Position numbers and translations under genes: made by a program. A stretch of DNA of 64,000 bases. Source: an uncultured Collinsella sp. (lineage in GTDB: Bacteria; Actinomycetota; Coriobacteriia; Coriobacteriales; Coriobacteriaceae). The notes below the pieces were generated by a model. That model did not search any database, had not been told where the DNA came from, and saw only the letters and a program-made list of their open reading frames with translations. Positions 53,241 to 62,266 of the stretch are shown piece by piece. The stretch is from assembly GCA_959023295.1 (NCBI GenBank), contig CAUFBM010000012.1, positions 6,379 through 70,378 of the forward strand, in the 5' to 3' direction. Positions within the stretch are counted from its first letter, which is position 1. The number at the start of each line of letters is the position of its first letter.

Positions 53241-54908
53241 ATGCCTACTGACATCGAAATCGCACGTTCCGTCACGCCGCTGCCCATTACCGAGGTGGCT
53301 AAGAACGCCGGCGTCGACGTAAAGCACCTGATTCCGTACGGCTTCGACAAGGCTAAGGTCGACTATTCGCTGCTCAACGAGCCGACCGACCACCAGGCCA
53401 AGCTCGTCCTCGTGACCGCCATCAACCCCACGCCCGCCGGCGAGGGCAAGACCACCACGACCATCGGTCTGGCCGATGGCCTGCGCCGTCGCGGTGTCAA
53501 GAGCGCCGTGGCCCTGCGCGAGCCTTCGCTCGGTCCCGTCTTTGGCGTCAAGGGCGGCGCCGCCGGCGGCGGTTGGGCCCAGGTCATCCCCATGGAGGAC
53601 ATCAACCTGCACTTTACCGGTGACTTCCACGCTATCGGTGCCGCCAATAACCTGCTGGCCGCCATGCTCGACAACCATATTCAGCAAGGCAACCAGCTCG
53701 GTATCGACGTTAAGCGCATCACCTGGAAGCGCGTCGTCGACATGAACGACCGCCAGCTGCGCCATGTTATCGACGGCATCGGCGGCAAGGCTCAGGGCGT
53801 GCCGCGCGAGGACGGCTTCGATATCACCGTTGCCTCCGAGGTCATGGCGATCCTGTGCTTATCCACGAGCATCAACGACCTCAAGGAGCGCCTGGGCGAG
53901 ATTGTCGTCGGCTACAGCTATGCCGGCGAGCCCGTCCGCGCCCGCGACCTCAAGGCTCAGGGCGCCATGGCCGCGCTGCTTAAGGATGCGCTCAAGCCCA
54001 ATTTGGTGCAGACGCTCGAGGGCACGCCCGCATTTGTCCACGGCGGTCCCTTCGCCAATATCGCCCACGGCTGCAACTCCATCATGGCCACGCGTATGGC
54101 CATGCGCTTTGGTGATGTCGCCATTACCGAGGCAGGCTTTGGCGCCGATCTGGGTGCCGAGAAGTTCCTCGACATCAAGTGTCGCATGACGGGCGTTCGT
54201 CCCAGCGCCGTCGTGATTGTCACCACCGCCCGTGCGCTTAAGTACAACGGCGGTGTTGCCAAGGCCGACCTTAACGACGAGAACCTCGAGGCCCTCAAGG
54301 CCGGTATGCCCAACCTGCTGCGCCACGTCGACAACATTCAGAATGTCTACGGTCTGCCCTGCGTGGTCGCCATCAACCGCTTCCCGACGGACACTGAGGC
54401 CGAACTCGAGCTCATCGAGTCCGAGTGCCAGAAGCTCGGCGTTAACGTTAAGCTTTCCGAGGTCTGGGCCAAGGGCGGCGAGGGTGCGCTCGACCTGGCC
54501 GATGAGGTCATGCGCCTGATTGAGCAGCCGAGCGAGTTCAAGTTTGCCTACGAGGACGGCGCCGATGTTGCTGATGCCCTCGAGGCCGTCGCCACCAAGG
54601 TCTACCGCGCCGACGGCGTTGACTTTACGCCGGCTGCCAAGCGTCAGCTCGCCGAGCTGCGCGAGAACGGCTTTGGCAACCTGCCGGTGTGCGTCGCCAA
54701 GACCCAGTACAGCTTTAGCGACAACGCCAAGGCGCTGGGCGCCCCCGAGGGCTTCCGCATCACCGTGCGCGAGCTCAAGGTTTCCGCCGGTGCCCACTTT
54801 GTGGTCGCGCTGACTGGCAGCGTCCTGACCATGCCGGGCCTGCCCAAGGTCCCCGCGGCCGAGAACATCGACGTCGACAACGACGGCAACATCACCGGCC
54901 TGTTCTAA
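53241..54908 (+). CDS. fhs: Formate-tetrahydrofolate ligase
   Basis: Makes 10-formyl-THF from formate, THF and ATP, feeding purine synthesis and the one-carbon branch. 555 residues with the P-loop-like TPAGEGKTTTTIGL, the family block EPSLGPVFGVKGGAAGGG and the following NLHFTGDFHAI. ATG 53241 follows AAAGGACC. The partner enzymes FchA and FolD are 7.5 kb downstream. Highly biased codons suggest strong expression. Ends at a terminator. Confidence 0.97.
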   Translation: MPTDIEIARSVTPLPITEVAKNAGVDVKHLIPYGFDKAKVDYSLLNEPTDHQAKLVLVTAINPTPAGEGKTTTTIGLADGLRRRGVKSAVALREPSLGPVFGVKGGAAGGGWAQVIPMEDINLHFTGDFHAIGAANNLLAAMLDNHIQQGNQLGIDVKRITWKRVVDMNDRQLRHVIDGIGGKAQGVPREDGFDITVASEVMAILCLSTSINDLKERLGEIVVGYSYAGEPVRARDLKAQGAMAALLKDALKPNLVQTLEGTPAFVHGGPFANIAHGCNSIMATRMAMRFGDVAITEAGFGADLGAEKFLDIKCRMTGVRPSAVVIVTTARALKYNGGVAKADLNDENLEALKAGMPNLLRHVDNIQNVYGLPCVVAINRFPTDTEAELELIESECQKLGVNVKLSEVWAKGGEGALDLADEVMRLIEQPSEFKFAYEDGADVADALEAVATKVYRADGVDFTPAAKRQLAELRENGFGNLPVCVAKTQYSFSDNAKALGAPEGFRITVRELKVSAGAHFVVALTGSVLTMPGLPKVPAAENIDVDNDGNITGLF

Positions 54909-54933
54909 GCCTGCTGCTTATAGCCGCTTGCCC

Positions 54934-54968
54934 GCCCCGTCGTGCCCCAAGGCCCGGCGGGGCTTTTT
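54934..54968 (+). terminator. Terminator of fhs
   Basis: GCCCCG (54934-54939) and CGGGGC (54958-54963) close a stem with inner G/C pairing, followed by TTTTT. Confidence 0.8.
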
Positions 54969-55086
54969 GATCCTTAGGCACGCGCATGTCTTGTAGATAC
55001 CGACGGCCTTTGCCCATCATAGGCTTTTGCGCGGGTAGAATGCATGGATAACTTGATGCTTACAGGCGACGGAAAGGAAACGTTGC

Positions 55087-56076
55087 ATGGACCAGGACAA
55101 GACGACTGTGATGGGCGGATATGGCTCCGCACAGGCTGGCGGCAGCGCCGATGCGACCCGCGTTGTGTCGAACCCCGGCAATGCTGCCCCCGATGCGACG
55201 CAGGCGTCCGCCGAACCCACACGAGTTATGGGCTATAGCGATACACCGCGGGATCCGTTTGATTATGCACCGCAGGACCCGTATGGCAATGCAACGCCGG
55301 ACCCGTATGGCAATGCGGCGGCAGGCGCTTATAATAACCTGCCGCAAAATCCCATTCCGCAGCCTCAGCAGACGACGTATATGCCGCGCACGGCACAGTC
55401 CCAGCCTCGTTATGAGTCGCGCGATCCGTATGCGCGCCAGCCTTATCGTGAGTACCCCAAGTCGATTCCGCAGTATGGTGAGGACGAGGAAGAGGCGCCG
55501 TCGCGTTCGTCGAGTGTGATCAAGAAGATCCTCATTGTGCTGGCGATCTTCTTTGCCCTCTCGATTGTGTTTGCCATCGTGTCGGGCATGCTCAACAAGC
55601 GGGGGAGCTCAACGGCCGATACCACTGCCGAGCAAACCGAGTCCGCCTCGTCTAGCACCGTCGATCTGAGCGATATCCCGGGGCAGTACTGGTCCAACGC
55701 CAAGAAGCTCCTCAAGTCGCGCGGCGCCGATCTTTCGAATGCTGTGATTCTGACTGACGACGGCTCGACGCCTGTTGTCGATGCCAACTGGGTCGTCACA
55801 TCTGCCTACTACAACGCTGACGGCAACCTGGAGGTCCAGCTTACGCGCAAGGACGGCTCGTCGGGCAATGCGTCCGGCGATCAAGGCACCACGGACAGCT
55901 CGAGCTCCAACACGCTGGAGGACCTGAGCAATAAGGCGCAGGAATTGGGAGACAAGGCGCAAGAGCTGGGCGATACGGCACAAAACCTGGGCGATACCGC
56001 GCAGAACTTGGGAGACATGGCGACGGATGCCTGGAACGCCCTACAAAACGGCATTTCGGGCGCACAGGGAAACTAG
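55087..56076 (+). CDS. Single-pass membrane protein with Thr-x-Val repeats and PASTA-like domain
   Basis: 329 residues. Cytoplasmic N-part (1-145) has three related Thr motifs, TTVMGG (Thr6/7), ATRVVS (Thr24) and PTRVMG (Thr45), then tandem DPYGNA repeats and a Pro/Gln-rich stretch. A membrane helix follows at 146-168. Outside, residues 195-254 resemble one PASTA-type domain (IPGQYWSNAKKLLKSRG...LEVQLTR), and 283-312 is a heptad repeat (AQELGDK, AQNLGDT) likely to form a coiled coil. Thr-x-Val sites of this kind are typical kinase targets read by FHA domains, and both a kinase and an FHA protein are encoded in the window. ATG 55087 follows AAAGGAAA. Function otherwise unknown. Confidence 0.75.
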   Translation: MDQDKTTVMGGYGSAQAGGSADATRVVSNPGNAAPDATQASAEPTRVMGYSDTPRDPFDYAPQDPYGNATPDPYGNAAAGAYNNLPQNPIPQPQQTTYMPRTAQSQPRYESRDPYARQPYREYPKSIPQYGEDEEEAPSRSSSVIKKILIVLAIFFALSIVFAIVSGMLNKRGSSTADTTAEQTESASSSTVDLSDIPGQYWSNAKKLLKSRGADLSNAVILTDDGSTPVVDANWVVTSAYYNADGNLEVQLTRKDGSSGNASGDQGTTDSSSSNTLEDLSNKAQELGDKAQELGDTAQNLGDTAQNLGDMATDAWNALQNGISGAQGN

Positions 56077-56110
56077 CGGCCGAGCGGCTAGAGCCTTAGC
56101 GGTGCAAACA

Positions 56111-56178
56111 AAAACGGGACGCAGGATCGCGTGACCGGGCGCATAGGCGCGCTGGTCGGCGGTCCTGCGTCCCGTTTT
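56111..56178. terminator. Large bidirectional terminator
   Basis: AAAACGGGACGCAGGA (56111-56126) and its exact complement (56163-56178) form a 16-bp stem with an A-tract on one side and TTTT on the other; a smaller GACC/GGTC stem is nested inside. It separates convergent genes. Confidence 0.9.
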
Positions 56179-56186
56179 GCTGTCGA

Positions 56187-57368
56187 TTACAGCTGCTCTG
56201 CCGGACGCTCGGGCGAGCTAAAGCCGGAGTCAAACGTGACGACGCATGATGCATCGGGCCTGCGCTCGTGCACGATGCGCGTGACGAGCTCCAGCAGCTC
56301 CTCGTCGGATATGTCAAAGCCGTCGGGACGCACCAGGTCAAACGAAACAAAGCCGTCGTGCTCGTGCAAGTCGTGGATGGAAAGCGCGGGGTCGATCTGC
56401 GCTACGCCGCGCTTGACCCAGCCGCGCAAGTCATCGCCGGTTGTTGCAATGGGGTCGCAGTGCAACGTGATGGCGATGCCCATCTGGCGTTTGATATCGT
56501 GTTCGATGGTGTCCAGAATCTCGTGGTGCTCAAAGGCATCGCCCTCGCCGGGCATTTCCACGTGTGCACTGGCAAACTGGCGGCCGGGGCCGTAGTCGTG
56601 CACCATGAGGTCATGAGTGCCCAGGACCTGGGGGTACGACATGATCCTGTCGCGGATTTCCTGGACGAGTTTGGGGTCGGGCGCTTGTCCCAGCAGCGGG
56701 CTGATGGCGTCGCGCACCAGGCCCATGCCGCTGATGCAAATGAAGATGCCCACGCCCAGGCCCGCCCAGCCATCGAGGTCAAAGCCGGTCGTTTGCGAAA
56801 TGAGCGCCGCCGCCAAGACCGAGCCCGAGGCGATGACATCGTTTTTGGAATCCTGCGCCGTGGCGATGAGCGTCTCCGAGTCGATGCGATTGCCCAGCGT
56901 GCGGTTGAACGCCGCCATCCAGAACTTGACGAGCATGGATGTAGCCAGTGCCGCAAGGGAAACGAGTGTGTAAGCGGTGGGGGAGGGCTTGATGATCTTG
57001 GTAACGGACTCGAGCACCAGGTTGATGCCGACGGCACAAACGAGGACGGCGACAACCAGACCGGCGAGGTATTCGTAGCGGCCGTGGCCATAGGGGTGGT
57101 CTTCGTCTGCCGGGCGGCTGGCAAGTCGGAATCCGAGCAGGCTCACGATGTTGCTCGACGCATCGGAGAGATTGTTGAAGGCGTCGGCGATGAGCGAGAC
57201 GGAGCCGGCGAGTAGGCCCGCGATGCCCTTGGCCAGACACAGGGTAATGTTGAGGCCAATGCAAATGAGGCTTGCGGCAAAGCCCGCGTTGGTACGGCGA
57301 GTCGTATCGACCGGCTCGCCCTCGCTGCCGGGAACAAGCGTATGTACCAGCCGATTTACAAATAGCAT
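56187..57368 (-). CDS. Cation diffusion facilitator (Zn/Mn/Fe efflux)
   Basis: Proton-coupled export of divalent metal. 393 residues with six helices. Metal-site motifs: DAFNNLSDASSN in helix II, HPYGHGR in the loop after it, and QDSKNDV in helix V. A C-terminal cytoplasmic domain (about 110 residues) ends with the His-rich IHDLHEHDG. ATG 57368 has GAGGA 8 nt upstream; starts at 57389 and 57527 are possible but have poor sites. Metal specificity is not evident. Convergent with the PASTA-like gene. Confidence 0.9.
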   Translation of the reverse strand: MLFVNRLVHTLVPGSEGEPVDTTRRTNAGFAASLICIGLNITLCLAKGIAGLLAGSVSLIADAFNNLSDASSNIVSLLGFRLASRPADEDHPYGHGRYEYLAGLVVAVLVCAVGINLVLESVTKIIKPSPTAYTLVSLAALATSMLVKFWMAAFNRTLGNRIDSETLIATAQDSKNDVIASGSVLAAALISQTTGFDLDGWAGLGVGIFICISGMGLVRDAISPLLGQAPDPKLVQEIRDRIMSYPQVLGTHDLMVHDYGPGRQFASAHVEMPGEGDAFEHHEILDTIEHDIKRQMGIAITLHCDPIATTGDDLRGWVKRGVAQIDPALSIHDLHEHDGFVSFDLVRPDGFDISDEELLELVTRIVHERRPDASCVVTFDSGFSSPERPAEQL

Positions 57369-57505
57369 GGCGATCGTCCTCACAATCATGGTTAAGGGGA
57401 TAGTGTAGCTCGCATGGGCGCACCGTGCGCCGGTGCTCAGAAAATGCAGTAATGGTCTGCTGGAGCTAACGAGCGGCCCTTCTTGTCCGACCGGGTGCTC
57501 CATTT

Positions 57506-57520
57506 TGGGCCACATGGGTA
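57506..57520. promoter_or_regulatory. TGGGCCACATG motif, half-conserved
   Basis: TGGGCCACATGGGTA resembles the motif at 61299 and 62251. It lies 67 nt before the zinc-ribbon gene. Confidence 0.3.
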
Positions 57521-57586
57521 TGGGCATGTGCCTGCCTGCCCGACATACTTAATGTCGACAGCCCCTGCGCAAAGGAGGACGTATTC

Positions 57587-58924
57587 ATGGACGAGATGTT
57601 TGCCATTAAATGCCAAAACTGCGGCGGCCCTATGTACTCACACCAGGCTAAACGCAGCTTTGAGTGCGCCTATTGCGGCACGGTCGTTCCGTGGCAGGCC
57701 GATGCGGGGGAGCCCAAGAGCGCCCTGGGCATTCGCCATACGCCACTGACGGTTGTCGATGGACTGCTTAAGCTCACCCACGTGTCGCAGCTCGAGCGCC
57801 CGGAGGACCCGGACTGGTATTTCTTTAATTCACACTGGCGCAATCAGTCGGTTCTGGAGCATCTGCTGTGGGAGGACCGCGGCACGGCGCAGGAGTTCCA
57901 AGAAGCCACGCACGTGAGCATTCCCTGCCCCTTCTGTGGAGCGTCCTTTGAAGGCGAGTCCACTCAGCGCGTGCTTGAGTGCCCGTCCTGCGGAAATAAG
58001 ATCGGCGTTGCCGACCTACTCAAGCCCGGTACCTTTAGCAAGCGTCTGACCATGGGCGTTGGTGCCGAGTACGTGCCTGAGCAGGGTATTCCTTGCGAGA
58101 TAACGCCGCAGCAGGCACGTGCCAACGCGCTGCAGCTGGTGCGCCAGTATCCCGATGCCTTTGCCGGGCACGACGTGGAAGACGCGATTCAAAATGACAT
58201 GTCGCTCTTCTACTTCCCCATGGCGCTCGCGGACCTGCGCATGATGGCAAGCTTCCCGGGCAAGGGGCTGAGCAAGGAGACCTTGGTGTACTACGAGGTG
58301 CTCGACTGGGCGTATCCGCGGGCAAACTACCTGGACGTTCGCCTTATGGGCATTTTGGAGCCGTGGGACTTTGCCAAGGTTGGGCCGTTTGACCCGGCCA
58401 TGCAGGAAGGCGACTTCCGCGTTGTCTCCGTCGATGCGTCTACCAAGGACCAGGTGGTCATTGATAAGCTGGCGCTCGACATTGCCGGCAACGATGCCGA
58501 GGCGGTGCTGGGGCTCAATAAAAAGAGCATCCGCACCTGGGCGCGCAAGGCTCGCAAGCATAAGGACGGCCTGGTGATGGTACCGGTCTACTTTGTCGAT
58601 CGCCCAGCGACGGACAGCCGCGATGGCGAGCAGGTGCGCATTGCCGTAAACGGCCAGACGGGCCGCGCGGCCGCGGTGGCGTTTAGCGACAAGCGTGAGA
58701 CGCATGTGGTGGCGCCGCTCAACCCGAGCCTGCATCTATCGAACGAAAGTACCGTGCATGCCACGCCCATCGAGGTCAAATACGTTAAATCGCCCTTCCT
58801 ATACCAGATCGTGCGTCGTGGAGACGGCGAACAGCCGCGTCAGGTGGCAGCGGTTGCCGAGGGTTCCTACCGAGAAGAAAAGCCCAAACGCAAGGGGCTG
58901 CTTGCAACGATCTTTGGGAAGTAG
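57587..58924 (+). CDS. Double zinc-ribbon protein of unknown function
   Basis: 445 residues. Two zinc ribbons sit at the N-terminal end: CQNCGG...CAYCG (residues 9-30) and CPFCGAS...CPSCGN (near 113-136). Long segments without known motifs follow, with a middle region rich in Asp/Lys (VVSVDASTKDQVVIDKLALD) and a Lys-rich end. Not a helicase or nuclease by visible motifs. ATG 57587 follows AAAGGAGG at 8 nt. Single gene, divergent from the CDF gene. It may be a soluble scaffold for a membrane or nucleic-acid process; that is speculation. Confidence 0.65.
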   Translation: MDEMFAIKCQNCGGPMYSHQAKRSFECAYCGTVVPWQADAGEPKSALGIRHTPLTVVDGLLKLTHVSQLERPEDPDWYFFNSHWRNQSVLEHLLWEDRGTAQEFQEATHVSIPCPFCGASFEGESTQRVLECPSCGNKIGVADLLKPGTFSKRLTMGVGAEYVPEQGIPCEITPQQARANALQLVRQYPDAFAGHDVEDAIQNDMSLFYFPMALADLRMMASFPGKGLSKETLVYYEVLDWAYPRANYLDVRLMGILEPWDFAKVGPFDPAMQEGDFRVVSVDASTKDQVVIDKLALDIAGNDAEAVLGLNKKSIRTWARKARKHKDGLVMVPVYFVDRPATDSRDGEQVRIAVNGQTGRAAAVAFSDKRETHVVAPLNPSLHLSNESTVHATPIEVKYVKSPFLYQIVRRGDGEQPRQVAAVAEGSYREEKPKRKGLLATIFGK

Positions 58925-58985
58925 GGGAACGGTACGGGACAGTGCGCAGTAGTGCGAGCTGTCCGTCGTGGTAGATCTAAATAAA

Positions 58986-59018
58986 CGGTGGGACGGCTGC
59001 AAAAGAGCCGCCCCACCG
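58986..59018. terminator. Hairpin after the zinc-ribbon gene
   Basis: CGGTGGGACGGCT and AGCCGCCCCACCG pair with one mismatch; the plus strand then reads GGCAAAA, and the minus strand has TTTATTT, so it may end transcripts in both directions. It contains GGGACGG. Confidence 0.7.
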
Positions 59019-59099
59019 GGCAAAATCAAGGTGTGCCGCGGAACCCGCTCCTCAGTCGGTCAACTTTGGAAGCGCGGGCAACGCAGGTGCTAATGTCTA

Positions 59100-59125
59100 A
59101 AGGGCCGGGGCAACCGGCCCTTTTC
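59100..59125 (+). terminator. Second hairpin in the 58925-59235 gap
   Basis: AAGGGCCGG and CCGGCCCTT with a 5-nt loop, then TTTCTG. The remaining 110 nt up to 59235 hold an isolated TTCGAAT and three ACGGT repeats but no supported gene. Confidence 0.8.
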
Positions 59126-59235
59126 TGTGGCAGCGGGGATTCGAATACCAATACGGTGCACGGTCCCACGGTACTTTGCTCTGTGACGAACGGACCCATG
59201 ACGGCGCATTCTGTAATCATCATTTATGCGGTCCC

Positions 59236-60069
59236 TTAATCATTTGCGTTGACTGACATTGTCTTCGTTGAAGGCGTGTCCCAAAACAAACACTGCTCTA
59301 TCAACTCTTTACCGCGCAGGGTATCGATCCACTCCTGCGGAATTGCGTCGATACCGTAGGCCGTGCCGGCGAGGGCGCCTGCGACGGCTGCGGTGGTGTC
59401 GGTGTCGTCGCCTAGGTTGACGGCGGCAAGCACGCAATCTTCGTAGCTGTTAGTGTTGACGAAGCACCAGGTGGCTGCCTTAAGCGTGTCGCGCACGAAG
59501 CCACCTGACTTGATCTCCTGCTCAGGCATGCCTTTCAGATGGAGTGCCCACGAGGGGAGCGCGTCGTTCATCACATCCCTCATCAGCTCGACAAATATGA
59601 TGCATGCGTCGGTCGACGTTCTGTGGGCGTGCGTAATTGCGGAGACCTCGCGGATCTCGTTGTTCGTCGCATCGGTGAACGCCAGGGGAGCGATACGCAT
59701 GAGCGAGCCGTTGCCGTTGTCGCGCTCGCCGGAGCCTCCTTTGCCGGTGTGCAAGGCGCGGGCGGTCGTGCCGCCGTAATCGAAAACGCCGTCGATTGTA
59801 TACTCGCCACGGGCAATCCAGCCGATGAACTTGTCGCGCATGTCCGCGGTGTCGATGTGCCCGAGCTCCCTAATCGAGTCACAGGTAGCAAGCGTCATGG
59901 ACGTGTCGTCGCTCCAGGTGCCGGCGGGCTGCCCATGCGTGCCGTAGCCGATCATGTCCGTGCATTTGAACGTGCCGCGGGGCCTAAACTCGTAAGGAAC
60001 GCCCAGCGCGTCGCCGACGGCAAGCCCATAGATGCAGTCGCGTAGCGTTGCCTTTGATGCCTCTGCCAT
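59236..60069 (-). CDS. ADP-ribosylglycohydrolase family protein
   Basis: Removes ADP-ribose from proteins or free ADP-ribosyl compounds (DraG/ARH fold). 277 residues with GLAVGDALGVPYEF, the metal-binding TWSDDTSMTLA, GNGSLMRIAPLAF and the C-terminal NLGDDTDTTAAVAGALAG. The two Asp pairs (SDDT and DDTD) are the di-metal ligands and are intact. ATG 60069 follows AGGAGG. No ADP-ribosyltransferase or nitrogenase gene is adjacent, so the substrate is open; toxin-antitoxin or defence roles are known for relatives. Codons are less GC-rich than neighbours, consistent with later acquisition. Confidence 0.9.
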   Translation of the reverse strand: MAEASKATLRDCIYGLAVGDALGVPYEFRPRGTFKCTDMIGYGTHGQPAGTWSDDTSMTLATCDSIRELGHIDTADMRDKFIGWIARGEYTIDGVFDYGGTTARALHTGKGGSGERDNGNGSLMRIAPLAFTDATNNEIREVSAITHAHRTSTDACIIFVELMRDVMNDALPSWALHLKGMPEQEIKSGGFVRDTLKAATWCFVNTNSYEDCVLAAVNLGDDTDTTAAVAGALAGTAYGIDAIPQEWIDTLRGKELIEQCLFWDTPSTKTMSVNAND

Positions 60070-60267
60070 GTATGACTCCTCCTGTGTCGAGCGATTAAGG
60101 ATGCGTCGAATTTGTCTTCCTCCGCAATGGCGTATCTATTAACTGAACCATAAAGCCTCGCGCGGACACAAATCTAGATGCCTCCAACCGCCTTCGCGTG
60201 GGGGTCTCGGAATGACTAAAATGAGGAGTTAAAGGTAGTTTGCGCGAGTCCATGGGGAGCGATGCGT

Positions 60268-60537
60268 ATGGACAACAACACTTTGCTGTTCCAGGACAAG
60301 GGTTCGGGCGGGTTTAAAGACGTCAAGATCTACCCTAACCGTATCGAGGTGCTCAAGAAGGGCACTTTCGGCGGCAAGCACACCGAGATTGTCTACCTTA
60401 AGGACATCACGGGGGTCAGCAGAATCAAGGGCCGCAATGTTTTTCTGCGCAACATGCTGTTGACTGCTTGTGTCTTTAGCCTCAGCAGCCGCTCCCAGGC
60501 CCAGGAATTTGTGAACGTGCTCAATATGGTGATGTGA
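60268..60537 (+). CDS. Small PH-domain-like protein
   Basis: 89 residues: GFKDVKIYPNRIEVLKKG then EIVYLKDITGVSRIKGRNVF, a strand-rich pattern as in bacterial PH-like (DUF4429/bPH) domains, ending in one helix (SQAQEFVNVLNMV). Cytoplasmic, no membrane segment. ATG 60268 is 8 nt from GGGGAG, and ATG 60262 is too close to the site. Stand-alone gene; function unknown. Confidence 0.6.
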   Translation: MDNNTLLFQDKGSGGFKDVKIYPNRIEVLKKGTFGGKHTEIVYLKDITGVSRIKGRNVFLRNMLLTACVFSLSSRSQAQEFVNVLNMVM

Positions 60538-60560
60538 CCGGGCGCTTTTGAACACAAAAA

Positions 60561-60593
60561 CCGGGATGCAAGGAGTTGCACCTTGCATCCCGG
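60561..60593 (-). terminator. Terminator of the first lipoprotein gene
   Basis: CCGGGATGCAAGG and CCTTGCATCCCGG form a 13-bp stem; on the minus strand it is followed by TTTTTGTG. Confidence 0.88.
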
Positions 60594-60630
60594 CTGAGCT
60601 AAAACGGCGTTGCTGCATACCGTTGGAGCT

Positions 60631-61224
60631 TTAGCGCTTAATCTCGATATCCTCGAGCTTGACGTCCATGGCCTCGGTCTTGGCCTTGGCGATATCATCG
60701 GCAAATTCCAGGGACTTCATCATGGTCTCGACGGCGTCCTTGTGCTCCTCGACGTTGTCGATGCGCACGTAAACGCTGCCGCCTTCAACGTCGGTAAAGT
60801 ACTCGGTCGTTACGCCGCCCGAGTGCGTAAAGTAAGCACTGCGCCAGGTCTTGCCGTTGTATTTAACGGGGTCGCTCTCGGTCCATCCGGAGTTGGCCTT
60901 CCACTTTGCCTCGTAGTCGAACAGTTCGTCGGCGTTCTTATCGGGGTCGAAGACGGGAATGAAGCGGTCGCTCGCATGCTCGCTCTCGGTGAACTTAAAC
61001 TGGGCCCTGTCGGCGGTGTCGCCGGCAACGTCGGTGATCTCGACGCCCTCGGGGACCTCGACCTTAAACCAAATGAAGTCGGTCCTCATATCCACGGCTG
61101 GCTTTTCTGCTCCGCCGCCACCGCCACTGCCGGTAGCGCCGCCGCTGCCGCCGCAGCCCACCAGGGTAACCGCGGCAAAGAGACTGATGCAGAGGGTGAG
61201 AATCGCAAAGGCCTTCTTTTTCAT
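60631..61224 (-). CDS. Lipoprotein, paralogue of the next one
   Basis: 197 residues with a signal peptide MKKKAFAILTLCISLFA and lipobox VGCGG, then a Gly-rich linker. The mature part has the pattern TDFIWFKVEVPEGV, DRFIPVFD, YFTDVEGGSVYVRI and ends with IEIKR. It is a clear tandem duplicate of 61450-62052. No known domain recognised; probably surface exposed, perhaps binding a peptide or glycan. ATG 61224 follows GAGGAGG. Confidence 0.8.
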   Translation of the reverse strand: MKKKAFAILTLCISLFAAVTLVGCGGSGGATGSGGGGGAEKPAVDMRTDFIWFKVEVPEGVEITDVAGDTADRAQFKFTESEHASDRFIPVFDPDKNADELFDYEAKWKANSGWTESDPVKYNGKTWRSAYFTHSGGVTTEYFTDVEGGSVYVRIDNVEEHKDAVETMMKSLEFADDIAKAKTEAMDVKLEDIEIKR

Positions 61225-61298
61225 GGTCGTGTCCTCCTCGATCTGTAACCGCCCATGGATTACCTGCCTTTACTGTACGCGCGAGCGGCTCGTTCGGG

Positions 61299-61314
61299 TG
61301 GGCCACATGTCCCA
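61299..61314. promoter_or_regulatory. TGGGCCACATGTCCCA palindrome upstream of the lipoprotein
   Basis: TGGGCCACATGTCCCA, a near-perfect dyad, 75 nt upstream of the start at 61224. A near-identical copy lies upstream of the second lipoprotein at 62251-62266. Confidence 0.5.
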
Positions 61315-61366
61315 TTCTGGGGGCAGGATTTGCGCCGACAAGTGGCAATATGTCGCAATATAAGTA

Positions 61367-61395
61367 GGGGAGGATCGGCTGATCCGATCCTCCCC
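61367..61395. terminator. Terminator between the two lipoprotein genes
   Basis: GGGGAGGATCGG and CCGATCCTCCCC form a 12-bp stem with a 5-nt loop. On the minus strand it is followed by TACTTAT, weakly T-rich. Confidence 0.75.
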
Positions 61396-61449
61396 CGGCT
61401 GGGCGTCCGATCATGTAATGACTGCGCATGCGATGCTGCGTGCGAGCCC

Positions 61450-62052
61450 CTAATGCTTGATCTCAATGCTCGAAATCTCGACTTCGCGTGCCTCGGAAAC
61501 CGCCTCCGCCATGTCATCGGGGAACTCGATGGAGTTGAGGAGCGTCTCGGCTTCTTTCTCGTGCTGATCGAAGTTCGCGATGAGAACGCAGACGCTTCCC
61601 GGTTCAACGTCGGTAAAGAGATAGGTATGGGTGCCGCGGTTGTCCTCGCACGTTCCGGTGAGCCATGTCCTGCCGTTGTACTCGACGGGGTCGCCAACTT
61701 TCCACTGGAACATGCTGTTCTTTCGACCCTCATCGGCAAGAGCTTCTTCTGCCGTCATCTTCTCTTCCCAAACGGGGATAAAGCGGTCGACTGTGGTGTT
61801 CTCGTTCTCGGGGAAGGTGAGCTGGACCCTGTCGGCGTTCTTGCCGGCGGAGTCGCTCACGCCAACGCTCTCGGGCATCTCGACCTTAAACCAGATAAAG
61901 TCAGTCTTTTCGGCGACGGGGGCCTTTTCCTTGCCTTCGCTCTTTGAGGTGCTGCTGCCTCCGCCCGATGCGATCCCGCCGCAGCCCACAAGGGCGAGCG
62001 CGGCAAAGAGGGCGATGCAAAGGGAAAGGATCGATAGGGTCTTTTTCTTCAT
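61450..62052 (-). CDS. Lipoprotein, paralogue of the previous one
   Basis: 200 residues: signal peptide MKKKTLSILSLCIALFA, lipobox VGCGG, Ser/Gly/Lys linker, then the same mature pattern (TDFIWFKVEMPESV, VDRFIPVWE, YLFTDVEPGSVCVLI, SSIEIKH). ATG 62052 follows AAGGAGG; the frame opens earlier at 62121. The pair is separated by a terminator and each has its own TGGGCCACATG-type site, so they are expressed as separate units with a shared signal. Confidence 0.8.
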   Translation of the reverse strand: MKKKTLSILSLCIALFAALALVGCGGIASGGGSSTSKSEGKEKAPVAEKTDFIWFKVEMPESVGVSDSAGKNADRVQLTFPENENTTVDRFIPVWEEKMTAEEALADEGRKNSMFQWKVGDPVEYNGRTWLTGTCEDNRGTHTYLFTDVEPGSVCVLIANFDQHEKEAETLLNSIEFPDDMAEAVSEAREVEISSIEIKH

Positions 62053-62250
62053 GGTGGCGTCCTCCTTGTCTGTTAGGGGCATCGTGTGCAGCGGTTCGCC
62101 AATCGGCGGTTGCGCTTGCACATGATGGCTTTATTTGCTGTGTGGTGATTCCTCCGTTCTGTGTCCGGCGCCGTGGCGAGCGTTGCCCCAGCATGGGGCT
62201 CCTTATCTATATGTATGCCCCAGTTGCCGCCGTCCGAGAGTCCCGAAACG

Positions 62251-62266
62251 TGGGCCATGTGTCCCA
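62251..62266. promoter_or_regulatory. TGGGCCATGTGTCCCA motif upstream of the second lipoprotein
   Basis: Second copy of the motif at 61299; 199 nt upstream of the start at 62052. Confidence 0.45.

Noticed and set aside
59131..59160. tRNA 3' end or attachment site (TTCGAAT motif)
   Set aside because: The T-arm stem does not pair on either strand and no acceptor, D-arm or anticodon arm can be drawn.
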